Below are positions 15,944 through 23,753 of a DNA stretch of 64,000 nucleotides, piece by piece. The notes under the pieces were generated by a model, which did not search any database, was not told the DNA's origin, and saw nothing but the letters and a program-made list of their open reading frames with translations. Source of the stretch: Sphingomonas kaistensis. GTDB lineage: Bacteria > Pseudomonadota > Alphaproteobacteria > Sphingomonadales > Sphingomonadaceae. Where the stretch lies: NCBI RefSeq assembly GCF_011927725.1, contig NZ_JAATJC010000001.1, positions 937,001 to 1,001,000 on the forward strand. The letters are read 5' to 3'. Every line of letters begins with the position of its first letter. The stretch's first letter is position 1. A program made the translations under genes and the position numbers.

Positions 15944-16515
15944 TGCGCTTGCTCCCCCTTGCCGCGGCGCTTGCGCTGCCCCTGACGCTGTCGGCCTGCT
16001 TCGGCGGCAAGACCCCGTCGAGCCTGCTGACGCTGACCCCCGCCACGCCCAGCGCGACGTTCGAGCGCACCGCCGCCGCCAGCGAGGCGGTCAGCATCGA
16101 ACTGCCGATCGCCAGCCGCGATATCCGCCAGGTGCGCGTGCCCGTGCTGGAGACGGCGGGGCAGGTCACCTACGTCAAGGACCTGCAATATATCGAAACC
16201 CCCGACCGCCTGTTTCAGCAATTGCTGAGCGAGACGGTGAAGCGGGTCACCGGCCGCGTGGTGATCGATCCGCGCCAGGCCGGGATCGACCCCGGCACCC
16301 GCGTGTCGGGCGTGCTCCAGCGGTTCGGCGTCGACAGCGCCACCGGCCAGGTGATCGTGACCTACGACGCCACCGCCACCCGCGGCGCGACGGTGCAAAG
16401 CCGCCGCTTCACCGCCACCGCGCCCGCCGACGGCACCGCCGCGAGCGTGGGTCCGGCGATCAACGTCGCCGCCAACGACGTTGCCAACCAGGTCGCGCGC
16501 TGGATCGGCGGCTGA
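15943..16515 (+). CDS. ABC-type transport auxiliary lipoprotein (PqiC/DUF330-like)
   Basis: The product is 190 residues. A lipoprotein signal (ALALPLTLSAC, Cys about 19) precedes a domain of the ABC-transport auxiliary lipoprotein type, with VSIELPIASRDIRQVRVPVL and a later YVKDLQYIETPDRLFQQLL. These proteins sit on the outer membrane and complete MCE lipid-transport systems. It is the last gene of the four-gene mla-like operon and overlaps mlaD by one base. A perfect 8-bp GC hairpin follows. Confidence 0.88.
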   Translation: MRLLPLAAALALPLTLSACFGGKTPSSLLTLTPATPSATFERTAAASEAVSIELPIASRDIRQVRVPVLETAGQVTYVKDLQYIETPDRLFQQLLSETVKRVTGRVVIDPRQAGIDPGTRVSGVLQRFGVDSATGQVIVTYDATATRGATVQSRRFTATAPADGTAASVGPAINVAANDVANQVARWIGG

Positions 16516-16520
16516 TCCCC

Positions 16521-16540
16521 GTCCCGGCGCCGGCCGGGAC
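16521..16540. terminator. Perfect 8-bp hairpin between convergent mla operon and pepN
   Basis: GTCCCGGC at 16521-16528 pairs with GCCGGGAC at 16533-16540 around a 4-base loop, in the 33-base gap between convergent genes. It could end transcription in both directions, although no T-tract follows on either side. Confidence 0.5.
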
Positions 16541-16548
16541 GACGATCC

Positions 16549-19152
16549 TTATCCCAGGCTCTTGCTGGCCAGCTCGAAGACGTCCTTGCTGAGCCCCGGC
16601 TCGGCCAGGATCCGCTGCAGCGCGCCGCGCATCCTTGCCGCGCGGCCTTCCTCGATCTTGCGCCAGCGGCCGAGCGGGGCGACGAACCGCGCCGCGGTCT
16701 GCGGATTGAGCTTGTCGGCGGCGACGATGACGTCGGCCAGCCAGTCGTAGCCGCGGCCGTCGGCGCGGTGGAACGCGCTTGGCGTCCCCGCGAAGCTGCC
16801 GGCAAGCGCGCGCAGGCGATTGGGATTGGCCATGGTGAAGGCGGGATGCGCCTGCAGCCGCTCGACCGCGTTCAGCGTCGCCTCGCCCGGAATCGAGGCC
16901 TGCACCGCGAACCACTTGTCGATGACCAGCGGATCATCCTCGAAGCGGGCATAAAAATCGTCCAGCGCCGCCGTCGCCGCGTCGGGACCAAGCATCGCAA
17001 GCACCATCAGCGCCGACTGCCGCTCGGTCATCGTGCGCGCTTCGTCATACTGACGCTGCGCCAGCTCCGCGCCGAATTGCGGGTCGCCGGCCGACAGCAA
17101 GGCCAATGTCGCGGCGCGCAGCCGGCGCAGGCCCTTGTCGGCGCCCGACAGGCTGGCCGGATCGGCCGCACTGGCCGCGGTGTAAGCGCGGGAGAGTTCG
17201 TCCCTCAGTCCGGTGCCAAGCGCCCGCCGCACTTCTTCGCGGACCTGGTGCACGCGCGCCGGGTCGGCCCGGTCGAGCTTGTCGATCAGCAGGCTTTCCG
17301 ATGGCAGGGCGATCGCATCGGCCTTGAACGCGGGGTCGAGCGACTGGCTGCGCAGCGTCGCGCCGACCGCGGCGAGGATCGCATCGGTGGCGACCGGCCC
17401 GCCGGCGGTGATCGCCGCCAAGAGGTCGCGGGTCATCAGCTCCTGTCCGGCCTCGTACCGCGCGAAGCTGTCATTGTCGCCCGCCGCCAGCGCCTCGATC
17501 TCGCCTTGCCGGCGCTCCGCAGCGACGATCACCGGGGCTGAAAAGCCGCGATTGATCGACAGGAAGGCGGGCTCGTCCACGCCCTCGAACGTCTCGACCT
17601 GCTCGGCCCCGTTGAGCAACACAAGCCGCTCGGGCACGATCTCGCGCCCGCTCTCCGCGCCGATGAGCGCGACCTTGAGCGGGATCGCCATCGGCTGCTT
17701 GGCCGGCTGTCCGGGGGTCGCGGGGATGTCCTGCGCCAGGTGCAGGGCGGCGCCGGTCGCACCCTGCTCCAGCCGGGCGCGAACGGTCGGGGTTCCGGCC
17801 TGCGAATACCACAAGCGGAACTGCGACAGGTCGGCCCCGCTCGCTTCCTCCATGCAGGCCACGAAGTCCTCGCAGGTGACCGCCTGCCCGTCGTGCCGCT
17901 CGAAATAGAGGTCGGTGCCTTGGCGATAGGCTTCGGCGCCCAGGATCGTCCGCATCATGCGGATCACCTCGGCGCCCTTGTTGTACACCGTCGCGGTGTA
18001 GAAGTTGGCGATCTCCAGGTAGCTGTCGGGCCGGATCGGGTGGGCGAGGGGCCCTGCGTCCTCGGGGAACTGCGCCGCGCGCAAGGTCCGCACCTGGTCG
18101 ATCCGCTGGACCGCCTCGCTCCCCATGTCCTCGCTGAACCCCTGGTCGCGGAACACCGTCAGCCCTTCCTTGAGGCTGAGCTGGAACCAGTCGCGGCAGG
18201 TGACGCGATTGCCCGACCAGTTGTGGAAATATTCGTGCGCGACCACTGCCGCTACCGCGTCGATGTCGCCGTCGCTGGCGGTTTCGGGGTCGGCCAGCAC
18301 GTAGCGCGTATTGAAGATGTTGAGGCCCTTGTTCTCCATCGCCCCGAAATTGAAATCGCTGACCGCGACGATGTTGAACCGGTCGAGGTCATATTCGCGC
18401 CCGTAGGTGCGCTCGTCCCACGCCATGCTGTCCTTCAGCGCCTGCATCGCCAGCCTGGTCTTGGGCAGGTCGGCTTCGCGGACCCAGATGCCGAGATCGA
18501 CCGCGCGCCCGCTCATCGTGGTGAAGCTGTCGCGGTTGCATTGCAGGTCGCCGGCGACGATCGCGAACAGGTAGCAGGGCTTGGGGAAGGGATCCTCCCA
18601 CAGCTCGAAATGGCGCCCGTCGCCGCATTCGCCCTGTTCAAGGGGGTTGCCGTTCGCCAGCAGCACCGGGAAGCGGGTCCGGTCGGCCTCCAGCCGAACC
18701 CGGTAGCGGCTCAGCACGTCGGGCCGGTCGGGGAAGAAGGTGATCCGGCGGAAGCCCTCGGCCTCGCACTGGGTGCAGAGGATCCCGCCCGAAGCGTAGA
18801 GCCCCATCAGCTGGCTGTTCTTCTCCGGCGCGATGGCGACCTCGGTTTCGACCGTTGCGGCGTCCCCTTCGAGATCGACCACCAGCCGCCCGTCCTCGAA
18901 CCGCGGCTCGCTTGGCTTCCCGTCGACCCGCAGCGAGAGAAGCTCCAGCTCCTCGCCGTCGAGGCGCAGCGGGCGGTCGTGCCCGCCGTTACGAGTGACG
19001 CTCAGCCGCGCCGTCACCACCGTTCGCGCCGGGTCCAGCGCAAACGCCAGCTCGACCTCCGGCACCAGCCAGTCGGGCGCCTGATAATCCTCGCGGCGGA
19101 TGGCGGTCGGGGCGGCGGCGGGAGCGTCGAGCGACGCGCGTATATCGAGCAT
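16549..19152 (-). CDS. pepN: Aminopeptidase N (M1 family)
   Basis: The product is 867 residues from the chosen ATG, the usual length of bacterial PepN. It has the GAMEN exopeptidase motif at about 270-274, the zinc motif HEYFH at about 306-310 and the third ligand Glu 19 residues later (LSLKEG, about 329). The C-terminal helical domain extends to LASKSLG. It removes N-terminal residues from peptides in the cytoplasm. An in-frame extension to 19281 exists, but it lacks conserved sequence and reaches into the divergent M48 gene's start region, so MLDIRASLDA is preferred. Confidence 0.95.
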   Translation of the reverse strand: MLDIRASLDAPAAAPTAIRREDYQAPDWLVPEVELAFALDPARTVVTARLSVTRNGGHDRPLRLDGEELELLSLRVDGKPSEPRFEDGRLVVDLEGDAATVETEVAIAPEKNSQLMGLYASGGILCTQCEAEGFRRITFFPDRPDVLSRYRVRLEADRTRFPVLLANGNPLEQGECGDGRHFELWEDPFPKPCYLFAIVAGDLQCNRDSFTTMSGRAVDLGIWVREADLPKTRLAMQALKDSMAWDERTYGREYDLDRFNIVAVSDFNFGAMENKGLNIFNTRYVLADPETASDGDIDAVAAVVAHEYFHNWSGNRVTCRDWFQLSLKEGLTVFRDQGFSEDMGSEAVQRIDQVRTLRAAQFPEDAGPLAHPIRPDSYLEIANFYTATVYNKGAEVIRMMRTILGAEAYRQGTDLYFERHDGQAVTCEDFVACMEEASGADLSQFRLWYSQAGTPTVRARLEQGATGAALHLAQDIPATPGQPAKQPMAIPLKVALIGAESGREIVPERLVLLNGAEQVETFEGVDEPAFLSINRGFSAPVIVAAERRQGEIEALAAGDNDSFARYEAGQELMTRDLLAAITAGGPVATDAILAAVGATLRSQSLDPAFKADAIALPSESLLIDKLDRADPARVHQVREEVRRALGTGLRDELSRAYTAASAADPASLSGADKGLRRLRAATLALLSAGDPQFGAELAQRQYDEARTMTERQSALMVLAMLGPDAATAALDDFYARFEDDPLVIDKWFAVQASIPGEATLNAVERLQAHPAFTMANPNRLRALAGSFAGTPSAFHRADGRGYDWLADVIVAADKLNPQTAARFVAPLGRWRKIEEGRAARMRGALQRILAEPGLSKDVFELASKSLG

Positions 19153-19273
19153 GGCCACGGACTTAGTCGCGGTGTTCGGAAGCGACAATCCTTGCGCTCG
19201 TCGGTCCGTCGAAGCGGTCTGGCGAACCGTCGCGGCCCCGCTAAGCTCGGCTCCACAGGGGGAAAACGAGCTT

Positions 19274-20536
19274 ATGATCACGACGATGCTGGCCGCGAGC
19301 GCCGCAGACGCGTTCGATGTCGACGCGGCGACGCGCGCCTATCTCGCGATGGTGCAGGGGCCCGCCAGGCTTCGCTCCGACGCTTATTTCGAGGGCGGCT
19401 ACTGGCTGATCCTGTGGGGGGCACTCATCAGCATCGCGGTGAACTGGGCGCTGCTGCATTTCGGCTGGTCGGCGCGGTGGAGCGCCTGGGCCGCCCGCCG
19501 CGTGCGCCGCCCCTCGCTTCGCACCATGCTTTACTGGCTGCCCTACACCTTCGCGACCGGCCTGATCCTGCTGCCGTGGACCATCTACACCGATTACTGG
19601 CGCGAGCATCAATATGCGATGTCGAACCTGACCTTCGGCGCGTGGAGCGGGGAGCAGCTGACCGACCTCCTCATCAACCTGGTGGTCGGCGCGCTCGCGA
19701 TTGCCGCCATCTATGCCGTGATCCGCCGCGCCCCGCGCAGCTGGTGGCTGTGGGGCACCGCGGTCACCGTCGCCTTCCTGACCTTCGGCGCACTGCTTGC
19801 GCCGGTGTTCATCTCGCCCCTGTTCAACACCTACACGCCGATGGCCGAGAGCCCGCTGCGCGAGGAGATCCTGGCCATGGCGCGGGCCAACAACGTGCCT
19901 GCGGACAATGTCTACGTGTTCGATGCTTCCAAGCAGACCGACCGCATTTCGGCCAATGTCAGCGGCCTCGGACCGACCATTCGCATCAGCCTCAACGACA
20001 ACCTGCTGGGCCGGACCGCACCCGAAGAGGTCAAGGCGGTGATGGGGCACGAACTTGGTCATTACGTCCTGAACCACGTGTGGAAGCTGATCGGCGGGTT
20101 CGGGCTGATCTTCCTGTTCGTGTTTCTGTTCGCCTGGGCCGCGGCGCCGCGCCTGCTTGCCCGCTACGGCCGCCGCTGGAGCGTGCGCGAGGTCGCCGAT
20201 CCGGCCTCGCTGCCGCTGCTGGTCATCCTGTTCAGCGTCGGAATGTTCTTTGCGACCCCGCTCACCCACTCGATCATCCGCATCCACGAGGTGGAAGCCG
20301 ACGCCTTCGGTCTCGACGCCGCGCGCGAGCCCGACGGCTTCGCCCATGTCGCGATGCGCTTGTCCGAATATCGCAAGCTTGAGCCCGGGCACCTGGAGGA
20401 GCTGATCTTCTTCGACCATCCGTCGGGCGCCAACCGGGCGCGGATGTCGATGGAATGGAAGGCCCGCCACCTTGCCGAGCTGCCGCCCGAAAAGCGCGTC
20501 CTCCAGCGACCCGCGCCGCTGCCGGTCAAGGACTAG
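19274..20536 (+). CDS. M48-family membrane metallopeptidase (Ste24-like)
   Basis: The product is 420 residues with several transmembrane helices (about 43-63, 85-105, 132-150, 158-180 and two near 268-340). The zinc motif HELGH lies at about 259-263, and the third ligand is in EVEADAFGLD. The layout matches CAAX prenyl protease 1/Ste24-type enzymes, which in bacteria take part in membrane protein quality control. ATG 19274 is used; another in-frame ATG at 19286 is possible. The stop overlaps that of the convergent EamA transporter. Confidence 0.92.
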   Translation: MITTMLAASAADAFDVDAATRAYLAMVQGPARLRSDAYFEGGYWLILWGALISIAVNWALLHFGWSARWSAWAARRVRRPSLRTMLYWLPYTFATGLILLPWTIYTDYWREHQYAMSNLTFGAWSGEQLTDLLINLVVGALAIAAIYAVIRRAPRSWWLWGTAVTVAFLTFGALLAPVFISPLFNTYTPMAESPLREEILAMARANNVPADNVYVFDASKQTDRISANVSGLGPTIRISLNDNLLGRTAPEEVKAVMGHELGHYVLNHVWKLIGGFGLIFLFVFLFAWAAAPRLLARYGRRWSVREVADPASLPLLVILFSVGMFFATPLTHSIIRIHEVEADAFGLDAAREPDGFAHVAMRLSEYRKLEPGHLEELIFFDHPSGANRARMSMEWKARHLAELPPEKRVLQRPAPLPVKD

Positions 20537-21456
20537 TCGGCGAGCGGCACCGGCTCGGCCTCGCGGCGGCTGGTCAGCGCCCACACCATGCCGGCCATCG
20601 CCAGCACCGCTCCGGCGGCGGCCAGGGTGGTCCAGCGATAGCCTTCGAACACGGTCGACAGCGCCATCGCGATGATCGGCACGATCACGCTCGAATAGGC
20701 CGCGCGACCGGCGCCGATGGTGCGGATGATCGGCATGTACAGGCTGAACGCCAGCGCCGAGGCGAATAGCGCAAGATAGGCGAGTCCGAGCCAGTAGCCG
20801 GGCCGCGGGTCGAACACCGGCGGTCCGCTGACCGCCAGCGCGAACAGCGCGTCGAACGCCGCGCCGAAGATCATCCCCCAGGTCAGCATGGTCGGCAGCG
20901 GCACCGCCTTGGCCTTGTCGGTCGTCTGCAGCACGTTGGAGACGCTCGCCCCCATCACGCCAAGCAAGGTCAGCCCGATGCCCAGCAGCACTTCGTCCAA
21001 CGGCGCGCGTGCGCTCTGCACCTCGTTCCAGAACAACAGCGCAATGCCGCCGATCGCAGGAATCGCGGACAGGATGAAGGCGCGGGTCGGCTTGTGCCCG
21101 GTCCACGCCCACGCCAGCAGGCTGTTGGGGATCAGGAGAAGCGCGAACACGCAGGCGACCAGCCCGCTCGTGATGTGATGCTCGGCCAGATAGACCGCAT
21201 TGAAATTCACGCAGAATTGGCAAAAGCCGAACAGCGCCGCGACCTTCCATGCGTCCGGAGGGAGCTTCAGCGGACTTCCCTGCCAGCGGGTGTAGGCCGC
21301 CATCGCGGCCGCCGCGATGATGAAGCGATAGGTCACCGACCAATGCGCCGGGACGACGCCCAGCTGATCGCGAATGACGATCCAGGTCGATCCCCAGATC
21401 AGCGTGATGATGCAGAAGAAGACAAGGACGGTGCCCTTGCTGAGCGGTGCGCTCAC
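20533..21456 (-). CDS. EamA/DMT-family transporter
   Basis: The product is 307 residues with about ten hydrophobic helices arranged as two EamA repeats. The first repeat starts VLVFFCIITLIWGSTWIVIR; the second lies near DEVLLGIGLTLLGVMGASVS. This is a small-metabolite exporter of the drug/metabolite superfamily; the substrate is unknown. The ATG overlaps the threonine aldolase stop (ATGA), so the two are cotranslated. Coupling to a threonine/allo-threonine-cleaving enzyme makes an amino-acid exporter plausible but unproven. Confidence 0.9.
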   Translation of the reverse strand: MSAPLSKGTVLVFFCIITLIWGSTWIVIRDQLGVVPAHWSVTYRFIIAAAAMAAYTRWQGSPLKLPPDAWKVAALFGFCQFCVNFNAVYLAEHHITSGLVACVFALLLIPNSLLAWAWTGHKPTRAFILSAIPAIGGIALLFWNEVQSARAPLDEVLLGIGLTLLGVMGASVSNVLQTTDKAKAVPLPTMLTWGMIFGAAFDALFALAVSGPPVFDPRPGYWLGLAYLALFASALAFSLYMPIIRTIGAGRAAYSSVIVPIIAMALSTVFEGYRWTTLAAAGAVLAMAGMVWALTSRREAEPVPLAD

Positions 21457-22454
21457 AGCCCTTCGATCGCGCGGGCCAGAGTTTCGACGGCGGCCATGTC
21501 CTGGTTCCAGCTGGTCACCAGCCGCGCTTCGCCGACGCCCCAGTCGTAGAAATCGAAGCCCTGCGCCCGGAGTGCCGCCGCTTCCGCCGCGCTGACCTTG
21601 AGGAACACTTCATTGGCTTCGACCGGATAGACCAGCCGCTGGCCCGCCGCTTCGGCCAGCCGCCGCGCCGCGGCGTTGGCGGCCCGGGCATTGGCCAGCC
21701 AGACGTCGTCTTCGACCATCGCGAGCAGCTGCGCGGCGAGGTAACGGCCCTTGCTCAGCAGGTGCCCCGACCGCTTGCGGAGGCGCCTGATGCCGTCGGC
21801 GAGGCCAGGATCGAACAGCACCAGCGCCTCGGCCGACAGCCCGCCATTCTTGACGAAGCCAAAGCTCAGCGCATCGACGCCCGCGCGCCAGGTCAGGTCG
21901 GCGACGCTGGCCCCGGTCGATGCCACCGCATTGCCGAACCGCGCCCCGTCGAGATGGAAGCCAAGTCCGTGGCTCTTGGCCCAGGCCCCCAGCGCGGCCG
22001 TCTCCGCCGCCGAATAGGTCAGGCCATATTCGGTCGCATTGGTGATCGACAGGGCATCGGCCTGGACCTGGTGGACGTCGGGCCGGATCCGGCTGCGCGC
22101 GTCTTCCAGAGCATCCACCGTCAGCTTGGCGCCCGGCCCGTCGACCAGCAGCAGCTTGGCCCCGCCGGTGAAGAATTCGGGCGCCCCGGCCTCGTCGACC
22201 TGGATGTGCGCTTCGCGGTGGCACAGCACGCCGCCAAATGGCGGGACCAGCCCGGCCAGCGCCAGGCAGTTGGCGGCGGTGCCGGTGGTCACCCACAAGA
22301 CGGCGACCTCGCGCTCGAACAGCGCCGAAAAGGTCGCGTCCAGCCGGTTGCTCCAGGCATCGCCGTCATAAGCGGTGTCGAGCCGGTCGGCCTCGGCCAT
22401 GGCCTTGAACACGGCCGGATGAACCGCCGCGGCATTGTCGGAGAAGAAGCGCAT
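21453..22454 (-). CDS. Low-specificity L-threonine aldolase / beta-eliminating PLP enzyme
   Basis: The product is 333 residues from ATG 22454, preferred over 22490 because AAGGG lies about 7 bases before it and MRFFSDNAA is the normal family start. It is a fold-type I PLP enzyme of the threonine aldolase/tryptophanase-like family (PF01212). Features are the Gly-rich loop WVTTGTAANCLAL, the cofactor Asp in FHLDGARFGNAV and the Schiff-base Lys in SFGFVKNGGL. It cleaves L-threonine to glycine and acetaldehyde. It is coupled to the EamA transporter downstream. Confidence 0.9.
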   Translation of the reverse strand: MRFFSDNAAAVHPAVFKAMAEADRLDTAYDGDAWSNRLDATFSALFEREVAVLWVTTGTAANCLALAGLVPPFGGVLCHREAHIQVDEAGAPEFFTGGAKLLLVDGPGAKLTVDALEDARSRIRPDVHQVQADALSITNATEYGLTYSAAETAALGAWAKSHGLGFHLDGARFGNAVASTGASVADLTWRAGVDALSFGFVKNGGLSAEALVLFDPGLADGIRRLRKRSGHLLSKGRYLAAQLLAMVEDDVWLANARAANAAARRLAEAAGQRLVYPVEANEVFLKVSAAEAAALRAQGFDFYDWGVGEARLVTSWNQDMAAVETLARAIEGL

Positions 22455-22510
22455 GAGTTTGCCCTTAGCCACCCGCGGGCCGCGCTCCAATGGCCTTGGC
22501 CCCGAGCACG

Positions 22511-22547
22511 AAAAAGGCGGCGCCGGACCCCTGACCGGCGCCGCCTT
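22511..22547 (-). terminator. Rho-independent terminator of the outer-membrane protein gene
   Basis: On the minus strand an 11-bp perfect stem (GGCGGCGCCGG with CCGGCGCCGCC, 8-base loop) is followed by five T residues. It lies 26 bases after the stop of the 22573-23238 gene. This is the best textbook intrinsic terminator seen in the window. Confidence 0.85.
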
Positions 22548-22572
22548 CCATCAGGCCAGCAGGCCTATCGCC

Positions 22573-23238
22573 TTAGAAGCGATAGCCGAGGCCGAGCTGG
22601 AGGATCGGGTAGACCTTGAAGTTGTCGATATCTTCTTCGATCTCGCGCCGCTCGTTGGCGAGCTGGGTCTGGAATGCCGCGTTGGTGGAGATCGGGCCGG
22701 TCGCGGTCAGGCTGCGGACCTTGGGCTTGCCCTGGAACATGGCGCCCGCGTCGATGCCGAAATAGACGCCACTGCCGACACCGCCGCCGTAGCCCAGCGT
22801 CAGGGTCGGGGCGACCTTCCTGGCCCGCACTTCACCGCTCAGCGTGCCGATCTGCGCGCCGGTGTAGGTGACATCGCCGACTTCGACGCTGGTGGTCGCC
22901 GCCGGGGTGGCAGTCAGTTCGACCCGGTTCTTGCCGGCGCGGACGCCGCCCGAGAGACGGAACCCGCCGCCGCCCGGATAGAAATCGAGGCTGCCGCCGA
23001 ACGAGCGAAGCTTGAGGTCGCCATCATATTCGATGCCGTCCGAATCGACCCCGCGGCTGAGGCTGAAGAGGGTGGCGCTGCCGCGAACACCGAAGTTGGT
23101 CGACCGCCAGCCGATTTCCGGCCCGATGCCAAGCGTGCCGCCGGTCACTCCGACGCTGGCCGCACTCGACCTGGTCTGGGCCAGCGCAGGCGACGCAACA
23201 AAGGCAACGGCGCAGGCCGCTACGAGAACATGACGCAT
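22573..23238 (-). CDS. Outer-membrane beta-barrel protein
   Basis: The product is 221 residues. A signal peptide (MRHVLVAACAVAFVASPALA) is followed by short amphipathic strands. It ends in a barrel-closing YRF, with Phe as the last residue (LQLGLGYRF). It is glycine- and serine-rich, typical of small porin-like or OmpA-like barrels. The function is unknown. A GGGGGGAAG Shine-Dalgarno lies about 6 bases before the ATG. The intrinsic terminator at 22511-22547 ends the transcript. Confidence 0.82.
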   Translation of the reverse strand: MRHVLVAACAVAFVASPALAQTRSSAASVGVTGGTLGIGPEIGWRSTNFGVRGSATLFSLSRGVDSDGIEYDGDLKLRSFGGSLDFYPGGGGFRLSGGVRAGKNRVELTATPAATTSVEVGDVTYTGAQIGTLSGEVRARKVAPTLTLGYGGGVGSGVYFGIDAGAMFQGKPKVRSLTATGPISTNAAFQTQLANERREIEEDIDNFKVYPILQLGLGYRF

Positions 23239-23299
23239 AAAAATTCTTCCCCCCGGGAAAGCATCACGGCCTTACTGGCCGCAATTGCTTACCTATGTT

Positions 23300-23330
23300 G
23301 CTGATCTAAATTGATCAAGCCTCGGTTTTT
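23300..23330 (-). promoter_or_regulatory. Possible promoter of the outer-membrane protein gene with a TGATC palindrome
   Basis: On the minus strand TTGATC is followed 17 bases later by TAGGTA, an acceptable -35/-10 pair. TGATC and GATCA (plus-strand 23302-23306 and 23313-23317) form a small inverted repeat across the -35 region that might bind a regulator. The evidence is sequence appearance only. Confidence 0.35.
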
Positions 23331-23389
23331 CGCGTTTCCGCCTGGCCCCGGGCGGGGGTCCCGTGGGTCGGTTCTGAGAGGGGGAAGAA

Positions 23390-23464
<75 letters not shown>

Positions 23465-23484
23465 ACTGTCCGGAGACGGGCGGG

Positions 23485-23514
23485 CCTATGGCGGTGCCGC
23501 CCATGAGGTGTCAA
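23485..23514 (-). promoter_or_regulatory. Promoter of tRNA-Thr(GGT)
   Basis: On the minus strand a perfect -35 TTGACA (plus coordinates 23509-23514) is followed after 18 bases by CATAGG (23485-23490). The predicted transcription start falls about 13 bases before the tRNA. The other two tRNA genes in the window have similar -10 elements. Confidence 0.7.
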
Positions 23515-23523
23515 GGAAAAGGA

Positions 23524-23667
23524 ATGGCAAACAAGGATAAAGACGCAAGACTCGCCGCCGCGTTGCGCGAGAACCTCAGAAAGCGGAAGGCCGCCGGCGC
23601 CCCGGCGAAGCCCGATTTCGATGCACCGGCGCCAAGCGACGAAGGCCGAGGGGACCGGCCGGACTGA
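23524..23667 (+). CDS. Small basic protein, 47 residues
   Basis: The product is 47 residues and lysine/arginine-rich at the N-terminus (MANKDKDARLAAALRENLRKRK), then acidic and Pro-rich. The purine-rich AAGGAAAAGGA immediately before the ATG is a strong ribosome-binding site. The overall shape, a short amphipathic basic helix with a disordered tail, suggests binding to RNA, DNA or ribosomes, but no family is recognised with certainty. It is divergent from tRNA-Thr(GGT), whose promoter partly overlaps its 5' region. Confidence 0.6.
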   Translation: MANKDKDARLAAALRENLRKRKAAGAPAKPDFDAPAPSDEGRGDRPD

Positions 23668-23753
23668 CCGCCGTTACGGCTTGCCGGGCCAGCGCCGGGA
23701 AGATCGGGCTCTTGGCAACGAGGGACGCGAGCGGCCTCGTCTCCCACGCCGTC

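Noticed and set aside
16549..19281. Longer PepN start at 19281
   Set aside because: The first 43 residues are not conserved in type and would overlap the divergent M48 gene; ATG 19152 gives the usual length.
17740..20382. 880-codon frame on the plus strand across pepN and the M48 peptidase
   Set aside because: Low-complexity Arg/Pro/Gly translation opposite two clear metalloproteases; no ribosome-binding site or motif.
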